A DNA stretch of 64,000 nucleotides, taken from NCBI GenBank assembly GCA_013214965.1, contig JABSRU010000008.1, positions 1-64,000 on the forward strand, given 5' to 3'. Under the pieces are notes generated by a model, which was not told where the DNA came from, ran no database searches, and saw only the letters and a program-made list of their open reading frames with translations. Positions 45,442-54,633 of the stretch are shown here, piece after piece (within the stretch, counting starts at the first letter, position 1; every line of letters begins with the position of its first letter). The DNA is from Gammaproteobacteria bacterium (GTDB lineage: Bacteria; Pseudomonadota; Gammaproteobacteria; Enterobacterales; Psychrobiaceae). The translations under genes and the position numbers were made by a program.

Positions 45442-46578
45442 ATGGCAGAGTTATCCTGTGATGCTTTAGATCAGCTACGCGACAAAATTGATGAGGTCGA
45501 TGGTCAACTCATTGATTTATTAGCACAACGGTTAAAGTTAGTGGCTGATGTCGGCGAAGTAAAAAGCACCGCGGGGGTGCCTATTTATGCCCCCGAACGT
45601 GAAGCTGCCATGCTAAAAAAACGCCGAGCCGAAGCTGACATAGCAGGTATTGGCGGGGATTTAATCGAAGATATTTTACGGCGATTGATGCGTGAGTCTT
45701 ATCATCGCGAAAAAGATGTTGGCTTTAAATGTTTAAAGCCAGATTTGGGTCGAATTGTGATTATTGGTGGCGCAGGTAAGTTAGGGCAAGTATTCGTTCG
45801 GATGTTTACACTCTCTGGTTATCAAGTGGATGTGTTGGAAAAAGATGACTGGGAACAATCACCTAAGTTGTTTGCAGCAGCTGGGCTGGTCGTCGTTTCT
45901 GTTCCGATTAATATCACCACCGAGGTCATTTTACAATTACAACAGCTGCCACAGCATTGTATTTTAATTGATTTAACCAGTACTAAGGCGCAACCCTTAG
46001 CGGCGATGTTGGCGGTTCATCAGGGTCCGGTGTTGGGGCTTCATCCAATGTTTGGACCCGATATTGTAAGCATGGCAAAGCAAGTGGTTATTTACTGTGA
46101 AGGACGTCAACCAGAAAAATATCAATGGTTATTAGAGCAAATGGCGATTTGGGGGGCTAAATTAACCATAGCTCAGCCGTTGGAACACGATAAAGCAATG
46201 ACCTTAGTGCAGGGGATGCGCCATTTTACCAGCTTTGTTTATGGCCAACACTTAGCCGCAGAAAACCCCGATTTAGCGCAATTACTTGATTTTAGTTCAC
46301 CGATTTATCGACTTGAATTAGCAATGGTTGGACGCTTATTCGCTCAAGATCCGACTCTGTATGCGGATATCATTTTTTCCTCAACAGATAATCGAGCGAT
46401 GCTATCGCGATATTTACAGCGTTTTGAAACGGCTAACCAATTGTTATTGGCCGATGATCGTGCCGGATTTATTCAGTGTTTTAGCGAGGTATCAGATTGG
46501 TTTGGTGATTATTCTGAACAATTCTTGCTGGAGTCGCGTAATTTATTAATGCAGGCGAGTGATAATCGCCAAGGATAA
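45442..46578 (+). CDS. tyrA: Bifunctional chorismate mutase / prephenate dehydrogenase (T-protein)
   Basis: A 378-residue fusion making 4-hydroxyphenylpyruvate for tyrosine. Residues 1-90 are an AroQ-type chorismate mutase ([20 protein letters not shown], then [20 protein letters not shown]). The dehydrogenase part starts with the NAD-binding loop [17 protein letters not shown] (about 103-119) and contains [10 protein letters not shown] and the [14 protein letters not shown] segment with the catalytic His. Length equals the E. coli enzyme to within a few residues. It is co-transcribed with aroF; a hairpin overlaps its last codons. Confidence 0.96.
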   Translation: MAELSCDALDQLRDKIDEVDGQLIDLLAQRLKLVADVGEVKSTAGVPIYAPEREAAMLKKRRAEADIAGIGGDLIEDILRRLMRESYHREKDVGFKCLKPDLGRIVIIGGAGKLGQVFVRMFTLSGYQVDVLEKDDWEQSPKLFAAAGLVVVSVPINITTEVILQLQQLPQHCILIDLTSTKAQPLAAMLAVHQGPVLGLHPMFGPDIVSMAKQVVIYCEGRQPEKYQWLLEQMAIWGAKLTIAQPLEHDKAMTLVQGMRHFTSFVYGQHLAAENPDLAQLLDFSSPIYRLELAMVGRLFAQDPTLYADIIFSSTDNRAMLSRYLQRFETANQLLLADDRAGFIQCFSEVSDWFGDYSEQFLLESRNLLMQASDNRQG

Positions 46579-46589
46579 TATCCTTGGCG
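46567..46589. terminator. Hairpin between convergent tyrA and pheA
   Basis: A perfect 9-bp stem (46567-46575 with 46581-46589) with a 5-base loop includes the last codons and stop of tyrA. There is no clear T-run, so its strength is uncertain. Confidence 0.55.
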
Positions 46590-46597
46590 CAGCATAA

Positions 46598-47791
46598 TTA
46601 TACCGGAGTATTACTGTCAATTAATATTTGTGGAATAGGGGTCTCAATAATGTGTTCGGTCGGATAACAACCTAATATTTTAATTTGTTTGGCTATTTTG
46701 TTTAATTGCTGTAATGCCTGTTGCATGTTCTTACTGTGTAAGTTGGCTTCAACATCAATATAAAACATCTCTTCCCAGGGGTTACCTTGAATTGGGCGAG
46801 ACTCTAACTTCGTCATATTAATGTCATTATTCTTTAATACCAGTAGAGCATCAACCAATGCGCCTGACTGTTGAGCGGTTGAAATGATAAAGGTTGTTTT
46901 GGCCGGCAGTTGTATTGCTACTTCCACCGCCTTGCGCGCCACCACAATAAAGCGACTATGGTTTTCTTTCTGGTTAGCAATGGCGGATTTTACTGCTGTT
47001 AAATCATAAAGTAACCCACCTTCCTGTGAACCGATAACCGCGAGGTTAGGTTGATTCAGTTGAGCAACTTGCTCCATGGCTGCGGCGGTGCTATCACAAA
47101 ATTCAAATTTAATATTTTTTAGTGGTAATAAGTATTGGCTACATTGTTGATAAGGCTGGGCATGACAATAAATGGTATCGATGGCTGCTAATGAGCTGCC
47201 ATGAACACTTAACAAGCAGTGTTTAACTGGTTGAGTTAGTTCCCCGACAATCGATAGGCTCGTATGTTGTAATAAGTCATAGACTTCGTTAATACTACCT
47301 GAGCTGGTATTTTCGATTGGCAGCATTCCATACTCAGCCTGACCAGACTCAACACGGTCAATAATTTGGTTAAAGCTACTGCAACCGATCTCGATGATTT
47401 CTTCGACTCTTCGAGAGAAATAACGGTGACTAGCAAGGTAGCTATATGAGCCTTTAGCGCCAAGAAAAGCGACACTAGTGGTGGTTTTGTCTGTTTGATT
47501 GTTAATTCGTTCTTGTAACCAAGCTTGTTGGTTTAATACCGAATCTTCAATGATGACATGAAAAAGCTTAGCAATGTATTGGGCGTCTAAACCAAGTTTA
47601 TGACCCCGTTGGATAAGGTCTACTAGTAGTTCTTCTTCCCGTTGTTGATCGCGGACATTTTTGACGGTATCAACTTTTGATTGTGCGACACTGAGGCTTA
47701 ACGCTCGGCGTTCGGCGAAAATTTTCAATAATTGCTGATCTAATACTGTTATCTTTTCACGTACTTCAGACAGTACGACACCCTTAGTCAT
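46598..47791 (-). CDS. pheA: Bifunctional chorismate mutase / prephenate dehydratase (P-protein)
   Basis: A 397-residue fusion making phenylpyruvate. The mutase domain (about 1-95) begins LSEVREKITVLDQQLLKIFAERR. The dehydratase domain (about 105-285) has VAFLGAKGSYSYLA, YGMLPIENTSSGSINEVYDLL and the Thr-Arg-Phe-like SRFIVVARK. The C-terminal ACT domain (about 300-385) contains ESRPIQGNPWEEMFYIDVE, where Phe binds as feedback inhibitor. TAAGGA precedes the ATG. A short GC-rich hairpin with six T lies between the likely promoter and the start, suggesting attenuation. Confidence 0.96.
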   Translation of the reverse strand: MTKGVVLSEVREKITVLDQQLLKIFAERRALSLSVAQSKVDTVKNVRDQQREEELLVDLIQRGHKLGLDAQYIAKLFHVIIEDSVLNQQAWLQERINNQTDKTTTSVAFLGAKGSYSYLASHRYFSRRVEEIIEIGCSSFNQIIDRVESGQAEYGMLPIENTSSGSINEVYDLLQHTSLSIVGELTQPVKHCLLSVHGSSLAAIDTIYCHAQPYQQCSQYLLPLKNIKFEFCDSTAAAMEQVAQLNQPNLAVIGSQEGGLLYDLTAVKSAIANQKENHSRFIVVARKAVEVAIQLPAKTTFIISTAQQSGALVDALLVLKNNDINMTKLESRPIQGNPWEEMFYIDVEANLHSKNMQQALQQLNKIAKQIKILGCYPTEHIIETPIPQILIDSNTPV

Positions 47792-47803
47792 GATGATTCC
47801 TTA

Positions 47804-47868
47804 ACAAAAAACCTCCAGCAGGGAGGAATATATTGGTTCAATTTATGTGTTAGGCACAGCACTGTCAA
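47804..47868 (-). promoter_or_regulatory. pheA promoter and attenuator-like hairpin
   Basis: On the minus strand TTGACA (47868-47863) is followed after 17 bases by TAAATT (47845-47840), a good sigma-70 pair. Just downstream a 5-bp GC-rich stem (47826-47822 with 47816-47812) is followed by six T, the form of an intrinsic terminator ahead of pheA. Function is inferred. Confidence 0.5.
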
Positions 47869-47898
47869 TAGCATTTTTGTCTAGCTAATCATTCAGGA

Positions 47899-47952
47899 TT
47901 ATTTTGGCAAGATTACTGAAACAGCTAATGAAAAAAATAAAATAAATCTCAT
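47899..47952 (-). CDS. Possible 17-residue Phe-containing leader peptide upstream of pheA
   Basis: A small open frame reads MRFILFFSLAVSVILPK, with Phe at positions 3, 6 and 7, followed by TAA about 73 bases before the attenuator-like hairpin. Phe-rich leaders control pheA by attenuation in several Gammaproteobacteria. Against it: only three Phe, no good ribosome site, and a sigma-70-like promoter lies between it and the hairpin. It could be chance. Confidence 0.25.
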   Translation of the reverse strand: MRFILFFSLAVSVILPK

Positions 47953-48166
47953 CTTTTTAATCAAGGATATAGCAAGGGGATATTAATGTATCTAAATGAT
48001 ATTATTGCGTTTTAACTATTGTGGATTATTGTTGGATTATTCGTTATAAATATTACCTGAGAATATTGGATGTGATTCTGAGCGAAATGGATATTTACTA
48101 AAGTTGTACTAATGTTAACAATAATTGTTGATGCAATTGCATATTAGGCAATATAAGGAAATAAAG
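47953..48166. other. AT-rich region between pheA leader and the small secreted protein
   Basis: Gene-free and very AT-rich. It presumably holds the promoter of the rightward small secreted protein gene. I see no repeat or clear operator in it. Confidence 0.35.
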
Positions 48167-48529
48167 ATGAAATGGATAATATATATTTTATTTTTGGCGC
48201 TAAGCTTTCAGGTGAATGCGGTATCAATGGAAAATGAGTTGTTTTCACTACAAGCTGACGAAATTAGATTTAAGTTGGGTGAGTTAACTGCAAAACGACA
48301 AGTGACCATTCGATTGAAGTCTCCTTTAATGATTAAGTTGTTAATGGACTCCATTAAAACGAACCAGTCAACCTCCCCCCCAAATTACCGAATGATGGAA
48401 ATAGACTTGTCAAATGGCTGGATACTTCAAGGTCGTATTAATTCTATTGTGGTTGAGAAGGGGGTCGCGGTGTTAGAGGCTGACGAATTATTTTTACAAA
48501 GTAGACAGCTATTGGTTAAAGAAATGTGA
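48167..48529 (+). CDS. Small exported protein of unknown function
   Basis: I do not recognise this 120-residue protein. It has a clear signal peptide (residues 1-18, WIIYILFLALSFQVNA) and a mature part of about 100 residues that looks beta-rich, with no cysteine and no lipobox. The start at 48167 is chosen because AAGGAAA stands just upstream and it opens the signal peptide; the frame extends 14 codons further up without support. It is followed 97 bases later by the M14 carboxypeptidase gene but probably has its own promoter. Confidence 0.65.
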   Translation: MKWIIYILFLALSFQVNAVSMENELFSLQADEIRFKLGELTAKRQVTIRLKSPLMIKLLMDSIKTNQSTSPPNYRMMEIDLSNGWILQGRINSIVVEKGVAVLEADELFLQSRQLLVKEM

Positions 48530-48626
48530 TTTATTTTTGATATGGACATACCTACCGCCCATAAACTCTGCATTTTCATTGATTAAGGGTATATAATGCC
48601 CCCTTTCGGTGCACGTAAGGACAATT

Positions 48627-49751
48627 ATGAAAATTAGTCACAACTTTGATGGTGGTAACATCCACTGTTTAGACATCAGCGATACTGGTGAAATCAATTT
48701 AGAAATCAAAAAAGACAATAATTCTGAATTTAGTCAGTGGTTTTATTTCCGTTTGACTGGTGCTAAAGATCAGCCTTGTCAGCTTAACCTTGTCAATGCC
48801 AGTGAAACTTCCTATGTTGAAGGGTGGCAGGATTATCGTGCTGTTGCTTCCTATGATCGTGAAACTTGGTTTCGTGTTGATACTGATTTCGATGGTAAAG
48901 TGGTTACCATTAATCATACTCCTGATTGTGATTCTGTTTATTATGCTTATTTCGCGCCTTACTCAATGGAGCGTCATCACGACCTGATTGGCAGCGCTCA
49001 ATTAAGTGAAATCGTTGAGTACGTTCATTTAGGCCACACCCTTGATGGTCAAGATATGGACTTACTTAAAATTGGTCAAGACGGTGAAGGTAAAAAAGTT
49101 TGCTGGATTATTGCTCGCCAGCATCCTGGTGAGACCATGGCCGAGTGGTGTGTTGAGGGGATGCTAGATTCATTATTGGATCCTGAAGATCCGATCTCCA
49201 GAGAACTATTAAACCAAGCGGTGTTTTATGTTGTGCCTAACATGAATCCTGATGGCAGTCGTCGCGGTAATTTACGCACTAACGCCGCTGGCGCGAATTT
49301 AAATCGTGAATGGCAAGGAGCAACCATGGAACATAGTCCTGAAGTGCTGTTAGTTCGTACTAAAATGGAAGAAACTGGAATCGATTTCTGTCTTGACGTT
49401 CATGGTGATGAAGCCCTTGCTTATAATTTTATTGCAGGATCTGAAGGCATTGTTAGTTGGAATGATCAGCGTCAATCGTTATTAGATTTTTATCAACAAG
49501 CGCTAATCAAGGCTAGTCCTGATTTTCAAACCGACATTGGTTATGAAAAAGATAAGCACGGCGAAGCCTTAATGACCGTTGGTACTAACTATATTGCTGA
49601 AACTTTTAACTGTTTGGCAATGACGTTAGAAATGCCATTTAAAGACACGGTTAAAACCCCAGATCAATATGTTGGCTGGTCGCCACAACGTTCACGTCAA
49701 TTGGGCAGCGCCTGTTTGAATGCGCTCTACCAAACGATAGGTAAGCTATAA
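48627..49751 (+). CDS. M14-family zinc carboxypeptidase, cytosolic-type
   Basis: A 374-residue protein with an N-terminal beta-sandwich domain (about 1-125) and an M14 peptidase domain (about 130-370). Zinc ligands are the His and Glu of RQHPGETMAEW and the His of LDVHGDE; the substrate-binding Arg lies in PNMNPDGSRRGNLRTN and the catalytic Glu in MTLEMPF. This two-domain form resembles the cytosolic carboxypeptidases that act on acidic tails in eukaryotes; the bacterial substrate is unknown. There is no signal peptide. TAAGGAC precedes the ATG at 48627. A terminator follows. Confidence 0.9.
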   Translation: MKISHNFDGGNIHCLDISDTGEINLEIKKDNNSEFSQWFYFRLTGAKDQPCQLNLVNASETSYVEGWQDYRAVASYDRETWFRVDTDFDGKVVTINHTPDCDSVYYAYFAPYSMERHHDLIGSAQLSEIVEYVHLGHTLDGQDMDLLKIGQDGEGKKVCWIIARQHPGETMAEWCVEGMLDSLLDPEDPISRELLNQAVFYVVPNMNPDGSRRGNLRTNAAGANLNREWQGATMEHSPEVLLVRTKMEETGIDFCLDVHGDEALAYNFIAGSEGIVSWNDQRQSLLDFYQQALIKASPDFQTDIGYEKDKHGEALMTVGTNYIAETFNCLAMTLEMPFKDTVKTPDQYVGWSPQRSRQLGSACLNALYQTIGKL

Positions 49752-49766
49752 ACGTAAAATATCGAT

Positions 49767-49791
49767 AAGCCTTCCAGCATCAGGAAGGCTT
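49767..49791 (+). terminator. Intrinsic terminator after the M14 peptidase gene
   Basis: A 9-bp stem (49767-49775 with 49783-49791) encloses a 7-base loop and runs into a short T-rich tail, 15 bases after the stop codon. Confidence 0.75.
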
Positions 49792-49917
49792 TATTACCGA
49801 TGTGTGATCCCCCTCTAATTGTTAAAACTAGCAACTCTCTTTTGATAATGTTAAATTGCTCTGCTGGGTTCAAATAAAAATAAAATAGAATCATTTTTAA
49901 ATAGCAGAGAAATATTT

Positions 49918-51567
49918 ATGACGATCAAACAACGTACAGCTTCAGTGTCTTTAGAAAGCTTACATCGTGTTTTTACCGTGCCAGAAACACAGGAATCAAC
50001 GTTAGGTAAAATTGATCGCGAAATATCACAAAATCTTGAGGGGTTTTTACAATCTCATATTGTGGCAGTTGAAAAAGATTTAACCGAAGTCGAAAAAGAC
50101 TTCTCTGTTGCTACCATTCCGGAACAACCTATTTTTGTCTCTGAACAAGCTGATTTTTTGCTCGAAAAATTAGTGGCTCATTCCGTTCATACCGCATCGC
50201 CAAGCTTTGTTGGCCATATGACCTCTGCTTTACCTTATTTTATGCTGCCGTTATCTAAGATTATGATTGCGCTTAATCAGAATTTGGTGAAAACGGAAAC
50301 TTCTAAATCATTTACGCCCATTGAACGTCAGGTCACCGGGATGCTACACCGTTTGGTTTATAATCAAAACGATGAATTTTACCAACAACATATGCACGAT
50401 CAAAATGTCGCACTGGGTGCCTTTGGCTCTGGTGGTACTATTGCCAATATCACCGCGCTGTGGGTTGCGCGTAACAATTGCTTTAAAGTGACGCCTCAGT
50501 TTGCTGGTGTCCACCAAGAAGGGCTGGTTAACGCGCTATTGGAACATGGTTATCGCGGGGCAGCAATTTTAGTCAGTGAGCGTGGTCACTATTCGTTAAA
50601 GAAAACGGCTGATATTTTAGGCCTTGGCGCTAAAAATATTATCTCGATTAAAACCAATGCCGATAACCGCGTTTGTATGACCGCATTACGTCAAGAATGC
50701 GAGCGCTTACAGCAAGATAAAATTAAACTGATTGCCATCGTCGGTATTGCTGGCACCACGGAAACCGGCAGTATTGATCCGTTGGATGAGATGGCTGATT
50801 TAGCGCAAGAGATTCAATGTCATTTTCATGTCGATGGTGCCTGGGGCGCTCCGACCTTATTTTCAAACCGATATGCCCCATTACTCAAAGGTATTGAACG
50901 TGCTGACTCCGTGACAATTGATGCCCATAAACAATTGTATGTGCCGATGGGAGCTGGTTTGGTGGTGTTTAAGGATCCGCGGGCATTAACCTCGATAGAA
51001 CATCATGCTCAATACATTATTCGTAAAGGTTCAAAGGACTTAGGCAGTAAAACCTTGGAAGGTTCGCGTCCCGGTATGGCGATGTTGGTTCATTCTGGGC
51101 TGAAAATTTTGGGCCGCAGTGGCTACGAGTTGTTGATTGAAGAAGGGATCAATAAAACCAAAAAATTTGCTCAGATGATTATTGAGCATCCTGAGTTTGA
51201 GCTAAACAGCACACCGACACTCAATATTTTAACCTATCGTTACATCCCTTCATGGTTAATGTCAGTGATGGAACGATGCGATAGTGAAACACTGCTGGCG
51301 ATTAATCATTCGTTAAATCGATTTACTAAATATTTGCAAAAAACTCAACGTGGTCATGGTAAAGCGTTTGTATCAAGAACCCAATTAACCCCACAGTGCT
51401 ATAACAACCAAGCGATTATTGTCTTTAGAGTGGTGTTGGCTAACCCTTTAACGACGATGAAAATTCTGGAAGACATTTTATCTGAGCAAATAGCGCTAGC
51501 CCAAGCGCCCGATGCTATGGTTTATCAAAATAAGTTAAAAATCTTGGCCGCTAAATATATTAGTTAA
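49918..51567 (+). CDS. panP: Pyridoxal-dependent aspartate 1-decarboxylase PanP
   Basis: A 549-residue group II PLP decarboxylase. The active-site lysine lies in IDAHKQLYVPMGAG, with HVDGAWGAP and GSGGTIANITALW as cofactor-binding blocks. Its length and N-terminal region (EQADFLLEKLVAHSVHTASP) fit the PanP family, which makes beta-alanine for pantothenate and coenzyme A in Vibrio/Shewanella-type bacteria that lack the pyruvoyl enzyme PanD. It is also similar to glutamate decarboxylases, so substrate choice rests on the family call. The gene is single, between a terminator and the convergent slt. Confidence 0.88.
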   Translation: MTIKQRTASVSLESLHRVFTVPETQESTLGKIDREISQNLEGFLQSHIVAVEKDLTEVEKDFSVATIPEQPIFVSEQADFLLEKLVAHSVHTASPSFVGHMTSALPYFMLPLSKIMIALNQNLVKTETSKSFTPIERQVTGMLHRLVYNQNDEFYQQHMHDQNVALGAFGSGGTIANITALWVARNNCFKVTPQFAGVHQEGLVNALLEHGYRGAAILVSERGHYSLKKTADILGLGAKNIISIKTNADNRVCMTALRQECERLQQDKIKLIAIVGIAGTTETGSIDPLDEMADLAQEIQCHFHVDGAWGAPTLFSNRYAPLLKGIERADSVTIDAHKQLYVPMGAGLVVFKDPRALTSIEHHAQYIIRKGSKDLGSKTLEGSRPGMAMLVHSGLKILGRSGYELLIEEGINKTKKFAQMIIEHPEFELNSTPTLNILTYRYIPSWLMSVMERCDSETLLAINHSLNRFTKYLQKTQRGHGKAFVSRTQLTPQCYNNQAIIVFRVVLANPLTTMKILEDILSEQIALAQAPDAMVYQNKLKILAAKYIS

Positions 51568-51579
51568 CTCGAGTTTCGG

Positions 51580-53505
51580 TTAATGAAGATCCATTTTTTG
51601 TGGATCGATGGCTGCTGATGGTAATCTGCTTTTTAATTGCAAATGGTGTTGATAAATCACCGTGTAAGCGAGAATATTCTTGACATATTGTCGTGTTTCT
51701 CTATAAGGAATGCTCTCAATCCATTGATCTTGAGGTAATACCTTAGTAACCCAACGCTTCACTCGATGTGGCCCTGCATTGTAAGCGGCGGCTGCTACTG
51801 CAATGTTGTGATCAAACTTATTGAGCATCTTAGCCAAATAACCAGTCCCTAATTTGATATTGAAGTCGGCGCTAAACAGTTGTGATCTTCGACGGTATTT
51901 AATTTTCAAGGCTTTTGCCTGTTGCCGCGCGGTACCGGGCATTAACTGCATTAATCCCATTGCACCAGCACTGGAGCGGGCCTGCGCCATAAAGGCACTT
52001 TCTTGACGGGAAATAGCCAGGGGCCACGTTGGTGCCATGTTGTTTACTTTCGCTTCCTGTCTAAATTTTTCCAAATGCGGCATCGGAAAACGAATGTCTA
52101 AATCATCTCTTTGCTCTGTCATCGTTAGCGTAATAATCGCTCTATTATGCCATTGCCAATTATCCGCAATTTGTGCCGCCGCTAATCGTTGTGGTTGGCT
52201 TAGTGATTTGACCAGATAGTACCATTCACGTCGCGCTTCGATAAAGCGATTTAGTTTAAATAACTCATAAGAACGTTGGGCCGCAGGCGTGTTAGAGATC
52301 TTAGTGATTAATGCTGGTGATACGGTTAGTTCATGGTGATTGAGTTGATAAGGACGCATTAATTTATCACTGGCCAAAAAGCCATAATAGTGGCGTTTAT
52401 CGGCCAACTGACTAAAGATCACTTGTGCTAATTGATGCTTATTTTTTAGTTCAAGGGCACTAGCGTACCAATATTGCCAAGCTGAATTAGGCTCTTGTTG
52501 GGTAGCATAAAGCTCAATAATGGTGTGCCATTGCTTTTTAACGACAAAAGCACGTAATAATTGATTGTTCTGTGATTTGGACAAGTGAGTCCAATCAATT
52601 TTTTTTAGCCAATGTTGTTGATTTTTTATATTTTTGACAATGATTTTTAAGGCTAATTTGTTGCTCAACTTGACTAAGGTGGGCGTACTTAGCTGCGACA
52701 TTGATTTGATCGTTGGCCAATATTCAATGGCCTGCTGCAGATCCTGTTGAATCAGTCGTACCACAGCAATCTTTAACATTGAGTTAGCTAACGTACTGTG
52801 TTGTTGACGATAATAGTTTTTAACTAATCGTTGTGGCTTTTGATATAAACGATACCAGCTTTTAAATTTTTTCTGTGATCGATGATTCAGTGATTTTGCT
52901 AAAAATTTAGCCAGCCGATGGTTACGTTGTTCAAAGGCTAATTCAATGCGTTGCCAAATTAAGTCCTGACTCTGTCGTCCTGAGTTTTTCCAAGTGGTGA
53001 GTAAGGAATCACAGGACTTTGGTAAGGAGTGACCAGTTAACCAAATGTCGTTGACCATGGTCAGTGCTCGTTTTTTATTTTGGCGATGATAAATAGCTTT
53101 TATATTGAAGCATTGATAACGAATTGAGTCGCCAGCTTGATAAAGTGTTAACACATCATCCCAATGGCGATATTTAGCTTTAGCAACAATTGCCTTGAGG
53201 CGTAAACGTTTAGTAATCGGTAACTCGGGATATTTTTTTATAAAGCGCTGAATTTTTGGCAATGGCTGTTGTGAAAGTTTCGATAATAACAGCTGATACT
53301 CAAGGTAGGGTAGTAAAGGGTAATCCGTTAACTGTTTAAGTTTAGTCGCTGCTGCATTCGTTTTCTGCTCATTAATCTCTTGAGTGGCGGTTAAGAATAA
53401 CTCGCGCTGCTGCTTAAATCGATCATGATGTGGCGGCGTTTGACCCGAGGCCGAAATAGACAACAGCAGAGTAAACCCTGAAACTATCATTAAGATAAGT
53501 GGCAA
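51580..53505 (-). CDS. slt: Soluble lytic murein transglycosylase Slt
   Basis: A 641-residue periplasmic enzyme that cleaves peptidoglycan with 1,6-anhydro bond formation. A signal peptide (about residues 1-21) leads into a long superhelical U/L-domain of alpha-helices (about 25-450) and the goose-lysozyme-like catalytic domain (about 475-620). The catalytic Glu is in ISRQESAF, followed by SSAGAMGLMQLMPGTA and AVAAAAYNAGPHRVKRW. The listed start is TTG at 53505 because AAGGAAG lies just upstream; ATG at 53490 is the alternative. Length fits Slt70. Confidence 0.95.
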   Translation of the reverse strand: MPLILMIVSGFTLLLSISASGQTPPHHDRFKQQRELFLTATQEINEQKTNAAATKLKQLTDYPLLPYLEYQLLLSKLSQQPLPKIQRFIKKYPELPITKRLRLKAIVAKAKYRHWDDVLTLYQAGDSIRYQCFNIKAIYHRQNKKRALTMVNDIWLTGHSLPKSCDSLLTTWKNSGRQSQDLIWQRIELAFEQRNHRLAKFLAKSLNHRSQKKFKSWYRLYQKPQRLVKNYYRQQHSTLANSMLKIAVVRLIQQDLQQAIEYWPTIKSMSQLSTPTLVKLSNKLALKIIVKNIKNQQHWLKKIDWTHLSKSQNNQLLRAFVVKKQWHTIIELYATQQEPNSAWQYWYASALELKNKHQLAQVIFSQLADKRHYYGFLASDKLMRPYQLNHHELTVSPALITKISNTPAAQRSYELFKLNRFIEARREWYYLVKSLSQPQRLAAAQIADNWQWHNRAIITLTMTEQRDDLDIRFPMPHLEKFRQEAKVNNMAPTWPLAISRQESAFMAQARSSAGAMGLMQLMPGTARQQAKALKIKYRRRSQLFSADFNIKLGTGYLAKMLNKFDHNIAVAAAAYNAGPHRVKRWVTKVLPQDQWIESIPYRETRQYVKNILAYTVIYQHHLQLKSRLPSAAIDPQKMDLH

Positions 53506-53576
53506 AATTCTTCCTTAACGGTTTTTATTTAGATTAACAGCGCATAGATTAAACAGCAATGGTCAATTAAGGGGTT

Positions 53577-53832
53577 ATACCAATTTGATTAAGTTTGTGA
53601 TTTTGTTGTGCGCAGGAAAAATTAATGAATGCAAGGCGCTTGATTGATTTCGACATGGATGTCGATAGTAGAGCAATGCAGGAGCTTATTGCCGAGTAAT
53701 AGCAAGCTATTGGGATTGAAAGCAACGCTGTGCTTACAGCAGAATGTAGGTAAGGGACGCTAGCAGGACGCGGTAGTCTTATTCGTTGATTTTAACCAGC
53801 ACAAGTGGGCAATCATTTAATCAGATTGGTAT
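53577..53832. mobile_element. MITE-like element with imperfect inverted ends, abutting asnC
   Basis: The ends 53577-53594 and 53815-53832 are inverted copies of about 18 bases (ATACCAATTTGATTAAGT against ATACCAATCTGATTAAAT, 16 matches). The 256-base interior has no convincing gene and includes the dispersed repeat core. The size, ends and lack of coding capacity fit a miniature inverted-repeat element. The right end provides the last three codons and stop of asnC. Confidence 0.65.
53651..53685 (+). repeat. Dispersed intergenic repeat core, copy 2
   Basis: Bases 53655-53685 match 18995-19025 at 26 of 31 positions. A 6-bp hairpin (CGACAT-GG-ATGTCG) at its left edge is kept by different bases in the other copy. 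It lies inside the MITE-like element. Confidence 0.6.
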
Positions 53833-54285
53833 TACCTCCCTGTTGATTGGATTATCAAGTGAGATTAGGGTCTCGGTTGATTGGATTTCGTCGATTGCCT
53901 GAATTTTATTCACTAATACTTGTTGCAGATGATCGATTGAGCGAGTCAGTATTTTTACAAAAATATTATAATGGCCAGTGGTGTAATAGGCTTCAAGTAC
54001 TTCATCTATTTGTTCAAGTTGTTCTAATGCTGGCGAGTAATCTTTGGCACTACGTAAATTAATCCCAATGAAACAGCAGACATCGTAACCAAGTTTCTTG
54101 GGATTGAGCTCGATGATGGTCCGAGTGATAATCCCAGCCAGTTTCATTTTCTCAATTCTGACATGAATCGTCGCGGGACTCACGGCAAAAGATTTCGCGA
54201 GTTCGGTGTAGGGAACACGCGCATTGTTGGTTAGAATTCTTAAAATGTTTTTATCTAAACTATCGATCATATAGTTATTAGGCAT
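53821..54285 (-). CDS. asnC: Lrp/AsnC-family regulator AsnC
   Basis: A 154-residue DNA-binding regulator with an N-terminal winged helix (LDKNILRILTNNARVPYTEL, recognition helix SPATIHVRIEKM) and a C-terminal effector domain (AYYTTGHYNIFVKILTRSID, NKIQAIDEIQSTETLI). It is very close to E. coli AsnC along its whole length. AsnC responds to asparagine and activates asnA; no asnA is seen here. The last residues (IPI) and the TGA stop come from the inverted end of the adjoining MITE-like element, so the native C-terminus has been replaced by a few residues. Confidence 0.94.
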   Translation of the reverse strand: MPNNYMIDSLDKNILRILTNNARVPYTELAKSFAVSPATIHVRIEKMKLAGIITRTIIELNPKKLGYDVCCFIGINLRSAKDYSPALEQLEQIDEVLEAYYTTGHYNIFVKILTRSIDHLQQVLVNKIQAIDEIQSTETLISLDNPINREVIPI

Positions 54286-54467
54286 AAATCAAGCTCCATA
54301 TTAGATTATATTTAATAAATTACCACTTATGTTAAATGAAAAATGTATATATTGCTATTTGTTATATTTACTATTGAATTATTGTTGTAATTGGTTGATG
54401 ATATCTATCAGACATTAGATGTATTTCTGGTCTTTATTCAAACTTATTTAAGTAATTGTTTGATCTT
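54286..54467. other. Gene-free region upstream of asnC, possible start of a small RNA
   Basis: An AT-rich gap with no open frame on the plus strand, yet it leads into a strong rightward terminator. A short transcript from this region is therefore possible. No confident promoter hexamers were found. Confidence 0.35.
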
Positions 54468-54508
54468 AGCACCCAAAAACCAGGCGGTTTTTTGGGTGCT
54501 TTTTTTTG
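54468..54508 (+). terminator. Strong intrinsic terminator with no plus-strand gene upstream
   Basis: A perfect 12-bp stem (54468-54479 with 54489-54500) with a 9-base loop is followed by eight T. It points rightward, but the only gene to its left, asnC, runs leftward. It may end a small RNA or a leader of the response-regulator gene. Confidence 0.85.
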
Positions 54509-54633
54509 TCAAATAAAATTATAAAAATAGTCTTGAAAATATACCGATAGCACGGTAGATTTATAGACTAAGGCTGGCTGTCAATTTCAGTTTGTTTAAA
54601 TAACCATCAAGATGGAGCTTAAGGTGATTTCTT

